From Beta vulgaris subsp. vulgaris (Eukaryota > Streptophyta > Magnoliopsida > Caryophyllales > Amaranthaceae): a stretch of 64,000 nt of DNA. A program made the position numbers and the translations under genes. This document shows, piece by piece, positions 23,917 through 37,955 of this stretch. Location: NCBI RefSeq assembly GCF_026745355.1, contig NC_079202.1:10589487-10653486 (forward strand), read 5' to 3'. Below the pieces are notes generated by a model. The model ran no database searches, was not told the origin of the DNA, and saw nothing but the letters and a program-made list of their open reading frames with translations. The stretch's first letter is position 1. Every line of letters starts with the position of its first letter.

Positions 23917-24005
23917 TATCTCTGTTTTTTTTTAGTTGCAACTATTAGACATTTTCTACTCACACTTTATGTCTAATCGTTGCAACTAAAAAAAAACAGA
24001 GGTAG
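23916..24005. mobile_element. 90-bp Stowaway-like hairpin in a TA repeat
   Basis: Starts CTATCTCTG and ends CAGAGGTAG, with inverted arms of nearly 40 bp (TTTAGTTGCAAC against GTTGCAACTAAA) and TA on both sides. Very short and nearly symmetric, it fits a minimal Stowaway/Mariner-type MITE. Confidence 0.7.
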
Positions 24006-24007
24006 TA

Positions 24008-25225
24008 TATATATAAAGTTTTTTTTAATTAATATTAACTTTGGACAGTGTTAGACATATTTTTATTGCCTACGCGGTGTGAGTGTTAATTTGACTACCT
24101 CATTATAAAGATTTTAATTTTGAAATTTGTTTTGAAAAAGAAGTCGCCAACAAATTTTTAAAGAAAGACTCATAAACCTAATTGGATATTTGAGAAATTA
24201 TAGAGATATCTCATGGACTTATACAATTTAGATTTTCCCATCATACTTAATAATTGGCAATAAAACTAACATTGCGTTGGGGATGACTGATGAGGGTACA
24301 GATTTGATCATGAATTAGATTAGCCCATTGTTAGTCTCTATTTAATATGATTCATTTCTAATTTTATGCAAATAAACAACCACGCAACGTATTTAAAAAT
24401 GTTAAAAATAATCTATATTTGTTTTTAAGCACGCAAAAGACTAATTTTTTTGTGATATATGTTCTTTAAGAAATCAAATTACTAGACTCCTAAATCAATT
24501 GTCCAAATATCTGACTTTAATGTTGGAATATTATTTTAGATCTTTGATTAGCAAAAATAAGCATATACGATGATGAAAGCAATAAATATATAGGCATGAA
24601 TATATGTAAACATAACATATGAAAATATAAAGAAAAGATTGGAGATTTAGAATATACAAAAAGACTTGAATTTTTTAACAATCTACATCATGAAAAACTT
24701 GTTAGTAACTTCAAAGAATTAAATTGGAATAGAAATATTAAGGACCCTGACGAATTTACATTTGTTGCTTGGGTCTTAAATAACGATCTTCATGGGCAAT
24801 CTTAGAGCTTGAATTGGAATAAATGAAAATATTGTGTTTGAAGTATTTTAGAGGAAAGTCGTGTGTGAATCGTCACTAGAAATCGTCTCCAAATACCATA
24901 TGGAACGAGGCCTATATATAGGGAAATAAGAAAAACAAGATAAGATCTGAAATTGCACATCGAGCAAGACTGATGTGCTGAGCGCACAAATAACGCGTGG
25001 CACACAACAACAATGTGTCGCACACACGGAAGTGTGCATAAGCATCATGTTGTGCTTCTCTGGATTTTGTTGACTGTCACAATCTAGCGTGTACACACCA
25101 TTGGTGCGCAGGACGCAACAGGTTGTGCGTCACACAACCGCAAATTTAACCAAGTTTTGTTTGTTAGTCGAAATTAAAAGGTTTTTTATCCTTTAATAAA
25201 TATCATTTAAATCTATAAATCATTT
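24008..25225. other. Intergenic, possible LTR remnant
   Basis: No gene. On the minus strand CCCTATATATAGGCC (24909-24923) is TATA-like, and TGTTGGAATA near 24523 could be an LTR edge, but no partner edge or duplication was found. 24960-25135 has repeated GCGCACA/TGTGCGT words. Confidence 0.3.
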
Positions 25226-25445
25226 AGGGCCTGTTCTTCCCAGCTTATTTTCAGTTAAGTTCAATTCACTTTAATTCAGTTCAGTTCAGTTCAGCTCCAA
25301 TCAGTTCAATTCAGTTCAGTTTAGTTCAACTCCATTCTTTTATCACCATTTTGTTAAATATTATTATTATGTTGGTATAATTTATTTTACTAATTACTCT
25401 TATTATTATTATTATTATTATTATTAATTTTCATATCATTACTAT

Positions 25446-25508
<63 letters not shown>

Positions 25509-26194
25509 GTATTAATATTAATATTATTATTATAATATTATTATTATTATTATTATTATCATTATTATTATTATTATTGTTGTTGTTGTTGTTGTTGTTG
25601 TTGTTCTATATATTATTTTGTTTGTTATAGCTTTACTCATTATTATTACTCTTATTATTAGGAGGAACATGGTTTAGGTCAAAGCACAAATAAACCCACG
25701 TTTTTTAGCCCATAAACCAATCAAATCGTGTCAAAACGGTTTATGATGTAATTTTCGCGGTCCAACCCAATCATTATTTTTATTACTAAATATTATTATA
25801 TTATTAAATCTAATTATTAAAATAGTAATATTAATTTACTTCTTAGATATTATTGTTATTATATATCATCATCAAGTATTAATATATTCATACAAATAAT
25901 ATAAAATAATTATTATTAATTATAATTATTATCATTAATTATTATTATTAATAATTTATGATTATTAATATTATTTATTCATAACTATCATTTAAAAATA
26001 TCCAAAATACTATTATTATTATTATTACTTATCATTATAATTATTATTTAATATTTATATTATTATTGTTTAAATATTATTTATATGTTTATTACATTCA
26101 ATTCAATTTAATTCAATTCAATTCAATTCAGTTCAGTTCAGCTCCAATCAGTTCAATTCAGTTCAGCTATTTTATTCCGAAGAGAACAGTCCCT
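25226..26194. mobile_element. TIR element with ATT-rich core
   Basis: Ends AGGGCCTGTTCTTCCC (25226) and, in reverse complement, AGGGACTGTTCTCTTCGG (26194) form imperfect terminal inverted repeats of hAT-like type. Next to each end lies a direct (not inverted) block of CAGTT/CAATT pentamers, including the shared CAGCTCCAATCAGTTCAATT. The core is ATT microsatellite (25400-25580) plus a GTT run (25579-25605). No clear 8-bp duplication and no coding. Confidence 0.55.
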
Positions 26195-27962
26195 TATTTA
26201 TCTTTTTATATCTGTTCGTAATATAATTCAATTTACATTATATCTACTAAAAATAATCCAAAATATAATAGTTATCAAGAATTATTAATTAGGCTTTTCA
26301 AAAATTGATTTAATTAATTATCAAGAATAAATTGAGTTTTTAGAACTGGATTTGGAACCATTTAAACAAATAATTTGCGTTCTTAATACATTTTTGGGCT
26401 TAACTCTTCATAGTGCTTTCCTTCAAATTGGACCAATTAGGACAAATGTATGTATCATCATTGAATACTAAATTGAGACGACACATAAATGTGTCTACAT
26501 ATAACCACAAGGAATAATATGTTCGAGATTTTTTGAATGAAACCCTCAAATTTAAAAATAATTGTAAATGAAAATACAAATATAGAAAATTTTAATGACA
26601 AATTGTTAAACATCAAACTAGCAATTCGCTGTTTGTGGAAGATAGTAAGAAATATGCCGAGGCATGAATTGCTGATATACAACAATTTTCAAACAAAGAA
26701 CCCAATGACATGGAGTACCACCAATTTGGAAATTCATTTCAGACTTGAATCAAGATCCAATTGAGGAATCAAATTTACAAGGATTGTCCCCCTCTTTGAC
26801 AAGTTTAATGATATTAATCGTTACGAAAATATGGAGGTTTGTACCCTTGCACCCACGCTAGATCCGCAAATGGCTACATATAGCTGTTTATTTTTACTCA
26901 GAACAAAAATTGAGGCATATACCCTCAGCTATTTTCTTCCTTTTCAGTCGCAGGAAAATGGAGGCATATAACTTGAAAATGAAAAATAATTACATTAGTC
27001 CACTGCAATTTGGTCCGACAAACAATGCAGACCTTACCTCCGACTAAGAACAATCCTCCAAAGTTAAAACTTCAGAGTAGTGACAAAATCAATGGGATAT
27101 CAAAGCTAAAACTTAAAAGAGTAGTAAATCCACGGCTTCCTTTCATATAGGTTGGATGATGTCCCAAGACTCCAAGACCTCAGTTTTCACTTGTACCTTC
27201 TAAGAAAACCTGCCACAATTTGCATATTTTATTAGCATTTCTAGTACTTCAGATGGTATCAGAATCATCAACTTGTTTGGCAAAATAATAACCAAAGTGA
27301 GACATAACACCAAATATACAGAGTATGGCTAAATGAATCACAAGATTTGGGAAATTGACAATGAATCAACATTTTATAAGAAGATGAACTTAGAATCCTC
27401 AAAACACTACAGCAATAAGAGGAATCATCGGCACTTGGCAGACCGAGAAGCATCACCAGCAACAAGATTCCAGGTCTACAAAACAAGTGAGTAAGGGCAT
27501 GCCTAATATAGCGAAATAGAAATACAGATGAGAATAGGATGAGGCAAATGAGGGGGGTGGTTGGTCTTCTCTACAGATGGCAATGGGTCGGGTCTGGGGC
27601 GGATCCAGCACGAGCAAGACCCAGACCCGAATATTTTTGCAGTAACCCGAATTTTTGAACTGGTTCTTCATACATACTTGAATTTTTCATGACTACCCAC
27701 TACTCATGAGAGGTACAAGTTCTGTCTAACACATACCTAAATGGGCTAGTAAAAACTAAACCCATACTGTCCAACCACCCATTATAAATCACTGGACCTG
27801 CTAATACTCGCAATAGCCATCAAATTCACCTACACTCGCTGCAGCCAACTCCCAAAAAAAGTACTCATTCGTAACAATTAACTCCGCATTCAGTTTGATT
27901 TTGTTTCTTGATTTCTAATTTTCTTTTAACGGTAACTTAGGATTATGTTTTAATAAACTATA
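26195..27962. other. Intergenic, no gene identified
   Basis: Open readings at 26458-26764 and 27268-27671 have no recognisable family or codon pattern. 27570-27665 contains GGGTCGGGTC/ACCCAGACCCGAA words like the subterminal repeats of the hAT element at 48524, probably a decayed relative. Confidence 0.3.
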
Positions 27963-28765
27963 TCTCTATTATATAAGTCAAGGGGGGAGAAAAGTGTCCC
28001 CTCTTGAAAAGACTTTTGTATCCTTAATCTCACAAAAAAATAATAAAGATAAGATTTTCTTAATTCTTTCTCATTTACAAATATGGATAATAAGGAAAGT
28101 TCTGCATTACCAAAAAGAAATACATAAAAATATGTGAAGAAACTCACAATTGAAAACATAAACTAATGACTAGAGCAATTTCAAACAATTATGAAAGCAA
28201 AGATTATCCGATATTCTTATTATCAATTTATAATTTCAAATAACATGCATTAACAAACCATAAAAGACTTAAAAATTTTAGATAATATTCATTTATTTAT
28301 TTATTTTGGGCTCACAATTAGTTGCGATAATAAATACTTAAAGAGATAAAACATACATCATCAGATAATATCAATTAATAATTTTTTTAATTGAAGTACT
28401 ACTCACTATAGTATGCCTAAAAACCTAAATTACCCACTAAAATTAAATTAAACTACTACTCATCATGAAATATGCCTATAAAATATATGTATATATTTTT
28501 AAATAAACAACATAGCCTATATCATTGTTTAAAAAGGAGAGTTGTTGAAATATGTACCAAATACAAGATAACATATATATCCTACTTCAACATAGTCTTT
28601 TATCGAAAACATTACTCTTTACACCAGACCAATGCTAATAAAAAAATCACAACACTCATCAATATTCACCATATATATTACACCCTTAAGTTAGTTTTAA
28701 AGACTTTTTGATGTTACTATTAATATTAATATATTGTCGCACGCATCGCGTGCATATAGTGCTAG
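27963..28765 (+). mobile_element. Short non-autonomous Helitron
   Basis: Begins TCTCTATTATATAAG right after a host A and ends with hairpin GCACGCATCGCGTGC (28739-28753), an 8-nt spacer, then CTAG (28762-28765) followed by a host T. A 5' TC, a 3' hairpin shortly before CTAG, and insertion between A and T are the Helitron signature. 803 bp, AT-rich, no rep/helicase coding and no gene fragment recognised. Confidence 0.8.
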
Positions 28766-30927
28766 TGATTTCATTAAGGCGAGGTAGGTAAGTGGAAATG
28801 AAAAGGACCTTATAGGTAGGGAAGAGGTATTTATCTAATCGTACTCCCCTAACAATCTTGGTAATATAACTTTTCACCTCCATGCATACCCCCACTATCC
28901 ACCAAAGTCCTACTCATCTTGAGATATGAGTGGTAGGTATGGAACATGTCTCAATCAAATTTGTCCCATCTTCCTCACTATACATGCGTAGATAGAAGAA
29001 AATATTGAAGAGGGAATTTCCTAATTCAAATCTATTAGTTGGAAAAGAGAGATATTACAAAAACGTGGGTCATTTTCCTTGTCTTGAGCTAAAAAGCTAA
29101 ACACACACTCACTTAGTGGAAGAGAACAATTCTCTTAACTAAATCCAACCCTCCTACCACTACGACAACTAGATCACCATAATCTACCATCGTTGCCACT
29201 GCCAGCTTCACTGGCGCCATCTCCATGCAGATTTGGTTCCTTTCCTTGACATGATATTCAAGATCTATCCATGGTTGGTCTTTTTTTCATATTTGCAAAT
29301 TTGTGCTCTTATATCTCCATCTTTCTGTACTCAGGCCATAAGCATTACTCTCGCATCCAAAATGATTGTCCGCTTTGGAATTTGTGGATAAAGATATAGT
29401 GAGTCACAAAACAGCATATAAGACGATCTTCGTGGATAGAGAGCAAATTACAAAAAAAAGTACAGATCACCTTGAGCAAAATTATCAATATCTAATGTAG
29501 CAATGAAATTCAGCAAAAGAGAGAAACATATAGGAGAAAAAACGTTTGTACATGGTGGTGGACGAAGGTGCTATGGTGGTGTGGTCTTTCAGACTGAGAG
29601 TCCACGATATTTGTTGGAGTAGAATAAAGGGTTGTGGTGAATGTCGACGTGAATGTGTCATTGCTGCCATGGAGTTGGAGGTAGAATGTTACACAGAAGG
29701 TGGTGGAGGAGGAGGAATGAGAGAGCTGGTTATGATAATTTATTAATTTCACCCTGGAATGGAGAAAGGGGTAGTTCTAGTCCTAAACTTCTTATGCCTG
29801 CATTATTTACCCCTCATATCTTACTTGACTTGTATTTCAACATCAAAGACATCTTAAGGAGTGCGTTAATGTAAAAACCTCCAAAAATAATCTATGATGG
29901 AATAAATATTTATGTTCACCACTTCAAGCAGCCAAAAGAATGCAAGAAAACAAAATATTTTGGAAAATAAGTTCTTAAGTGAACTTCTGCTAGCAGTCTG
30001 TAAGGCCCTCATGTTCCACTGTGTTTCTCTGAAATGGAAAATTCAAAAACTTTTTATACTTTGAAAAAAAATACGTAGAAAATCAAGATTGAAAAAAGCA
30101 TCCATAATTTACGGACAGTGTTGCCAACACCTCAAAAAATTTGTATCATATCCTTTACTTCCCAATTTTTATCATCAAGTAATCTTTGAGAAGACCATCC
30201 TGGCCCTTTAAAGACATACTGTATTAATTGGCGTAAATTACCCATTTGTCCCTAAATTTCTCAAAAGAAACTCCTTTCATTCATCTTTCTCTCGATCTCC
30301 TTTCCCAATCGTCTTTTGTACTAATTCAAAAGCCCGAAGCATATGACTTCATATCTCACTTTATCGGTTACTAAAATCAACAATAAAGTAGGGGGTATAA
30401 ACATCAATAAAGATATGTATAATAAAAGGTGGAAGACCTCCAAAAGGAAGAAGTGACAATTCTTGTTAGAAAGTCCAATTTGAGACAAAGGGGAGGAGTT
30501 GAAAAACGAAAGATCCAACAGTAAATAATCACAATAAGGTAGAAATCAACGGTGAGAACTCTAAAAGTTAAGATCTATTTGTCTATGAGTTGCAAGCTGG
30601 GACTTAAGCAAGTCCGCTGGAGCTGCTCTAAGGGGTAAATTAGTTTAACTTTTGGTATCTTAAGCATAATTTATCCAGATCGTGGGAGATGGTTTAGGAT
30701 ACCTAATACATAAAACTCATAGCAAAGTCGACATGTTTGGATAATAATATAAAAGCAAATTTGATAATTACTACCTTTCCGATAGCAACTCCGTGATTTA
30801 TTACCTATTAACCTTACTCTATGAGATACTTTGTACTACTTTCGTTTCTTTTTTCTACACAATTTGGCTTTCAGGATTGCCAACACAAAGTTTTGACCAT
30901 TAATATCTTGGAAAATTGATGCTATGG
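28766..30927. other. Intergenic, no gene identified
   Basis: Scattered open readings (for example around 29500-29870) show no family and no splice-supported structure. Confidence 0.3.
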
Positions 30928-32084
30928 GGCTCAACTATGAGCGGTTCTCTTTAATAGGTACCAACTATCAATAATCCTTATAGGGAGCATTGTCTTTTAT
31001 TCGATCTAAATGACTTATAACCTGCTAGATAGGTTAACTGATATTATTTTATTTATTTTTAATTTCTTAAATCTTCAAACTTTCTTTCCAACTATCATTT
31101 CTTTCACTCTTTAGACATGCCAACCAGACATCCTACTCCACCGTCAACCCACCAATCCACCCATTTTCTTGTCGCTGGCAAAAAAAACTCAGTAACTCAC
31201 TTTCTCTCTCATCCATACCAATTTCTTCACTCTTTTTCTGCGCTGATTACTCGGCGCAATTTCAACACTTCTACAAACAATAATCTTGTTCTTCTTAGAA
31301 TTTAGGTGAAAATTTTGCTGACTGGAATAATTCGAGAAAATACGTAACTTTAGAATTCTAAGGTCTTCTAAGTTTGGTTTATTTTTGCACTAGGACATTA
31401 TAGGTTCACAAATTCTGAACTAGAGTTGATGATTTCGGCGTGAAACGGGTTGTGATGTTGACGGAAGGGAAAGATTTCCAAATCGGTGGGGCCCATTATT
31501 ATTAACACTTTCTCTCTCATCATCTCACGCTGCCGGTGATGGCAGTTGTCGTTTGTTGTAAGGGAAATAGTAAGAAGGAAGAAGAATGGTGTTTCTTTGG
31601 AAGTGTTTTGTTTGTGGGAGGGGGGTTGCTAGTTAACGTGAATGTTGAGCTAGGAGTTGTAAAACCCACACACACGTAAATCATGAGAGAGAGAGAGAGA
31701 GAGAAATGCAAGGGAAGAATGATTGTTGTTAATGGCAACAATTGTAGAAGTTTGAGTAAAAGTAGCTGCAACAAGAATAAGTACATAAATTTTGAAGTTT
31801 GAAATTATGGTATGTGGATTTTGAAGAGTTAATTTTAATGGGGATAAGGTACCTAAATGTTTGTTGTCATGGGGTTTTTTGGGTAAAGTATGAACGAGAT
31901 GGGCAGAAGAACTGAAGAGAAAAAAAGGGAAAGCTAGTTAAAAAAGAAAATGTGTGGGGATGGTTTTTTAAGTTACGTGAGCCTATTAACCTGAAGTAGC
32001 AAGTTACTTGACCGGTTGGGCCCACACAAAAACGAGTCATGTAATAGTTGAGACCTATTAAAGAAAACCGCTCATAGTTGAGAC
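30928..32084. mobile_element. TIR transposon with 41-bp inverted ends
   Basis: Left end 30928-30968 and right end 32044-32084 are inverted repeats with about 37 of 41 matches, sharing CTCAACTATGAGCGGTT and CTTTAATAGGT. Flanks (GATGCTATG and GAATCTAAG) match at six of nine positions, a possible eroded 9-bp MULE duplication. No transposase. The centre holds sequence that may be captured host DNA, including an open reading at 31117-31305 and a minus-strand Leu-rich reading at 31520-31786. Confidence 0.65.
31117..31305 (+). CDS. Possible captured ORF inside the TIR element
   Basis: ATG at 31117 opens 62 codons rich in Ser, Thr, His and Arg, ending RRNFNTSTNNNLVLLRI. The composition (basic, hydroxylated, no acidic residues) resembles an organelle-targeting leader, which would fit capture of a gene's 5' end. 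No family match; the ORF may be chance. Confidence 0.2.
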   Translation: MPTRHPTPPSTHQSTHFLVAGKKNSVTHFLSHPYQFLHSFSALITRRNFNTSTNNNLVLLRI

Positions 32085-32450
32085 GAATCTAAGATCCCAC
32101 ATAATTATGTGTTCCTTGTATATAAATCACAAAAGATGATTAAAGTGAAATATGGGACAGTCTCATGGTATAGAGTGTGTAAATTAAAAAAGAAACCGGG
32201 AAGGTACTTTATATCACTACTTGTAGAATTTTGGATGATGTCTCAGTATCACTTAAGTAATAGAGGGTCCATTAAACATCTTTCGCTCCTCGTTTAATAT
32301 TTATGTACAATTTAACACTCAAGGGCATATGCTTGATAGCCCTAATTACACTCAAGTAAGTCATAAGGGATTTCTATTCACTATAAATCCAACAAATCTA
32401 GCATCATATTTTTCAATGTACAGAAAAAATCTATACCATATACCCAAGGT

Positions 32451-32728
32451 AGAGGTGATTAAGATTAGCCCGGCCCAGGCGATTTTGGACGGGTTTTAGG
32501 CACATTTTTTTGGCCCGGCCCGCTTTTTTGGGCAAAAAATCCGGGCTACGGGCAACCTAGATTTGAAAAAATTGGCCAAATTTTGGCCCGACCCGAAACG
32601 GCAGGAAAAGCCCGCTACGGCTGGGCCCGAAATTCCGGGCTTTGGCGTGGATTTTTTGTGCGGCTTTGGCCTGAAATGGGTCACTTTTTTGCCAAAGCCC
32701 GGCATGGCTCACTCCATGATCACCTCTA
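32451..32728. mobile_element. GC-rich hAT-like MITE
   Basis: 278 bp bounded by AGAGGTGAT and ATCACCTCT, with GCCCGGCCC / GGGCCGG-type subterminal words throughout. Flanking octamers are CCCAAGGT (32443-32450) and ACCAAGGT (32729-32736), one mismatch, consistent with an 8-bp hAT duplication. The interior is unusually GC-rich for this window; open readings there reflect composition. Confidence 0.7.
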
Positions 32729-32736
32729 ACCAAGGT

Positions 32737-34653
<1,917 letters not shown>

Positions 34654-35365
34654 TAAAAAAATTATTAACACAAGCCATGTCCTCATACCCTGTGACCAGA
34701 TTACACAGAGAGTTTCCACGTCCTAAAATTTTGTGTTTGATGAACCGGATACTCAAACACATTTGTAACGGAGTCCAAGTAACCTAGGTTTTGATAATTC
34801 CCTCTTAATCATAAAATATAGTGATAAGGGTAGAAATTAATGCATTTTTAATAAAGAATGTTAGGAGCCAAAAGTTGTTAAGTAACAGAATAACATAATT
34901 CTGTTATTCTGTTAACTCTCTTTCTGTTATGTTGTTAACTTGCTGGGTTTGTTAATTGCTGTATAAATAGCTGTAAATATCTGGTATGAGAGATCATTCA
35001 GGAATATAAACACACTCTTCTTCTCTCCTGTTATTTTCTATCTCTCTCTTCCTTTCTCTTTCATTCTGAATTCTGGATTCTTAATCTCTCTTCTCTCTCA
35101 AAGTCTATTCTACCTCTTCTATTTCTACCTCTTCTATTTCTATTCTATCTTAGCAGGATCTATTATCCTACATCATTGGTATCAGAGCCAAAATTTGATT
35201 CAATGACACCATTGTTATTTCTTAAATGCATATTAAGCGTTTGATGAAATGCATAAGTGAAAATTAGCAATTTCTAGCTGAAATTAGCTAAACTAGTTGG
35301 GGTTTTCTGAAGAATTGTGGTGAAAACTCTTCATTCTGGTGCCTGCTACTAGGAAGTCTGTAGTT

Positions 35366-36285
35366 ATGGAAGAACAAGTGAAATCACTAGAGAAAAAGTT
35401 GGAAGATCAAGCCAAAACGATGCAAAACTTGTTGCAGATGGTGAAGGAATTAAAAGATTTTGCTGCTTCAACTTCTGCATCTAATGATGGTTCTGAGTTT
35501 AGTCCAAGTCCCAGAAATCATATTCAAGGTATTAATCCCAAACTTGAGTTTCCTAAGTTTGATGGAGTTAATCCTAGGAATTGGATTAAAAAATGCATGA
35601 GGTACTTTAATCTGTGCAAAGTTTTGGATGATCAAAGAGTAGATTTGGCTTCCCTTTATATGACAGATAAAGCTGAGAATTGGGTCTCTAGTTATTTGTC
35701 TGTAAGAAAACATGTAGATTGGGATGATTTCATTATTGATTTGTCCGCTAGATTTCAAGATACTAGGAGTATAAATGTTGTAGAACGGTTCAATAAACTG
35801 CAACAATTAGGTGATTTGGAGGTGTATCTTGATGAATTTGAGAACCTGAGATCCATTATGATGCAACGTAGCGATGTTTTACCTGATTCATATATTCTAG
35901 ACAGCTTTATAGGAGGTCTTAAACCATCCATCAAGCCTTTTGTGACGGCTTTCAGACGTGTTGTAGAATATGCTAGATTGGCAGAAGAACAAGCTTCAGC
36001 ATCATCTCAAAATTTCCTTAAAACCTATAAACGCACTCACCCACAAACAATTTATAACCCTAAACCTTTACAAGCCATTCCTTACAACAACAATGCCAAT
36101 AAACCACCTCTTTTACCCACTCCACAAACTAAACCATCTCAAGCTATAACCAAAACACATGTTCCGCATGATGTGAGAGCTGAAAAGATAGCCAAGGGAT
36201 TATGTTTTACTGTGATGAAAAATTTGTGAGAGGTCATAAATGTCAGTTTAAGGAACCTCAGTTGTTTAAAGTTGAATTCTTGGAA
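35366..36285 (+). pseudogene. Gypsy gag with frameshifted zinc knuckle
   Basis: Reading from MEEQVKSLEKKLEDQAKTM shows an N-terminal coiled coil, then KLEFPKFDGVNPRNWIKKC (the FDGxNPxxW start of the retrotransposon gag domain), KAENWVSSYL and SARFQD. The frame ends at 36229. A one-base loss near 36205 splits the zinc knuckle: in the next frame CFYCDEKFVRGHKC completes the C-x2-C-x9-C pattern. The capsid domain is otherwise intact, so the break may be recent. Confidence 0.85.
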
Positions 36286-36324
36286 GATTCTGATGAATCA
36301 GATGATGATGGGTAGGATGAAGAA

Positions 36325-36693
36325 ATGGTTGAGAAAAATAAGCAGTTGACAGAACCTGTGATATCTGTTAGTGGTTTGGCTGGCAATCAGAATTTTCACA
36401 CTATGAGGGTGGTAGGAGTTGTGAACAATAAGCCTTTGCATATCTTAATAGACTCTGGAAGCACACATAATTTCTTGGACCTATCTTTAGCTCAAAAGAT
36501 AGGGTGTACCCTGGAAACTATACCCATTCAATCTATTACAGTAGCTGATGGCAATCAACTTGTGTGTCATCATCGGTGTGTAGATTTTGCTTGGACAATG
36601 AATAAGAAAGATTTTGTGGCTGAGGTGATGTTGATACCTTTAGGAGGGTGTGATATGGTGTTAGGTGTGCACTGGTTGAGTACTTTGGGGTAG
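36325..36693 (+). pseudogene. Gypsy aspartic protease
   Basis: Contains the retropepsin motif LIDSGSTHNFLD with its catalytic Asp, then ITVADGNQL and the C-terminal CDMVLGVHWLSTLG, in the usual spacing of plant gypsy proteases. It closes with TAG at 36691, where an intact element would run on into RT. Confidence 0.85.
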
Positions 36694-36714
36694 ATTAGTT
36701 GCGATTTTTAGAAA

Positions 36715-37263
36715 TTGGTGATGAGTTTTGCTTTGAATGGATTTTCATTTGTGTTAAAAGGTACTCTACTCAGTAGAGTGAAGATTTTGGAAGGTAAATC
36801 ATCTGGCAAGGCTATTAATACAGCTGCTCAACTTTGTTTTCTTCAACTTATTGACTGTTGTGTTCAGTCTTCTTTCCATGAATTTAATCAACTACAGTGT
36901 GAAGATGTTGAGTTAGAGCAACTCAAAAAGAAGTATAGCTTAGTATTTGAGGACCCAACAGACCTTCCACCTCATAGAGGGGTATTTGATCACAAAATTC
37001 CTTTGCTCCCTAATGTTTTTTCTGTTAACATTAGGCCTTATAGATATCCTTTAAAACAAAGGGATGTGATTGAACAATTGGTGCAGGAAATGTATGATAG
37101 GCGCATCATTCAAGCTAGTAACAGTCCCTTTGCTTCTCCTGTGGTTCTTGTTGGGAAGAAAGATGGTACATGGAGGCTTTGTGTGGACTATAGGTATCTA
37201 TATGGACTATTTCATGTAGGCAAGAAAATGTGCAAGCAAGCTATGAAATATTTTGAGATCTAA
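36715..37263 (+). pseudogene. Gypsy RT, N-terminal part only
   Basis: Reads FALNGFSFVLKG, then FEDPTDLPPHRGVFDHKIPL, VNIRPYRYPLKQRDVIE, and the RT start SPFASPVVLVGKKDGTWRLCVDYR. The catalytic YxDD block and everything after are absent; the last 20 or so residues (YGLFHVGKK...) are unrelated junction sequence. Confidence 0.85.
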
Positions 37264-37955
37264 GTTCCTTGAAATAGGTGAAGGCAAGGAATAAACTGTT
37301 TTGAGATATATGTTTCCTAAATTAACTTCATCTTGGAGCTTTATTCCCTTAAATCTCTAACATCTCCACTGTGTTTCCATTTAGCGTCTTTGAGCAGCTA
37401 GGTCCTCTCTATGCAACCATTTTTGCTACCTTCCACACTAAATTTCAGTCTTCACTACGCATCTGTAACTTAACATGACTCATCTTCTTCATAGGCAAAA
37501 AAGGAAATGATAACATTAACAGAGTATAAACAAAGAAGACCAGCATCCCCCGACAAAAACCAACTGCATCAAACCGAACATCTGAGCAGCAGCCAGCAAG
37601 ATGAAGAAAAAGACTAAGCACCAAAGGCTTGACATAACTCATGTAAGGCGAATACACAACCACTCATCAACCCTATGATCACAATACAGGATTCCACCAT
37701 CAACTCCCCCCACACAGCCTCACCCCCAACAGAAATAAAAACCCTCTAAACAATAGTGTCCTTGAGCATTTTTATCTCAGATTCAAAGTGAACATCATTA
37801 GGCAGCTCCAAAATCAGGGCATTACACAAACACTTGCATTATTGAAGAACATAAACACATTTGTCACTCAACAACAATATCAGTCAACCAAGTTCAAAAC
37901 TCACACAACATCCAATAATAACTTAATCAAGTATACAAGATCATCCATAAATTAC
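37201..37955 (-). other. Downstream part of the unknown gene; exons unresolved
   Basis: Lies 3' (minus strand) of the exon ending at 37956, after a canonical donor CCCAG|GTAAT. A short last coding exon and the 3' UTR should be here, but I could not fix an acceptor with confidence. The left part is junction DNA with the truncated gypsy element. Confidence 0.3.

Larger units (their letters stand above)
34860..37200 (+). mobile_element. Truncated Ty3-gypsy retrotransposon
   Basis: 5' LTR 34860-35172 starts TGTTAGGAGCC and ends ATCCTACA, with a TATA box CTGTATAAATAGC near 34961. Three bases later comes TTGGTATCAGAGCC (35176-35189), the tRNA-Met primer site. Gag, a zinc knuckle, protease and the beginning of RT follow in order. 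Similarity stops near 37195 within RT (CVDYRYL); the rest of pol and the 3' LTR are missing. Order PR-RT and the protein signatures indicate gypsy. Frameshift and stops make it inactive. Confidence 0.9.

Noticed and set aside
23423..23941. Long open readings of Tyr, Ile, Met and Val on both strands
   Set aside because: Produced entirely by the TA/TATG microsatellite; no coding composition.
24523..25200. Second solo LTR
   Set aside because: TG-like edge and a minus-strand TATA box, but no matching CA edge or 5-bp duplication.
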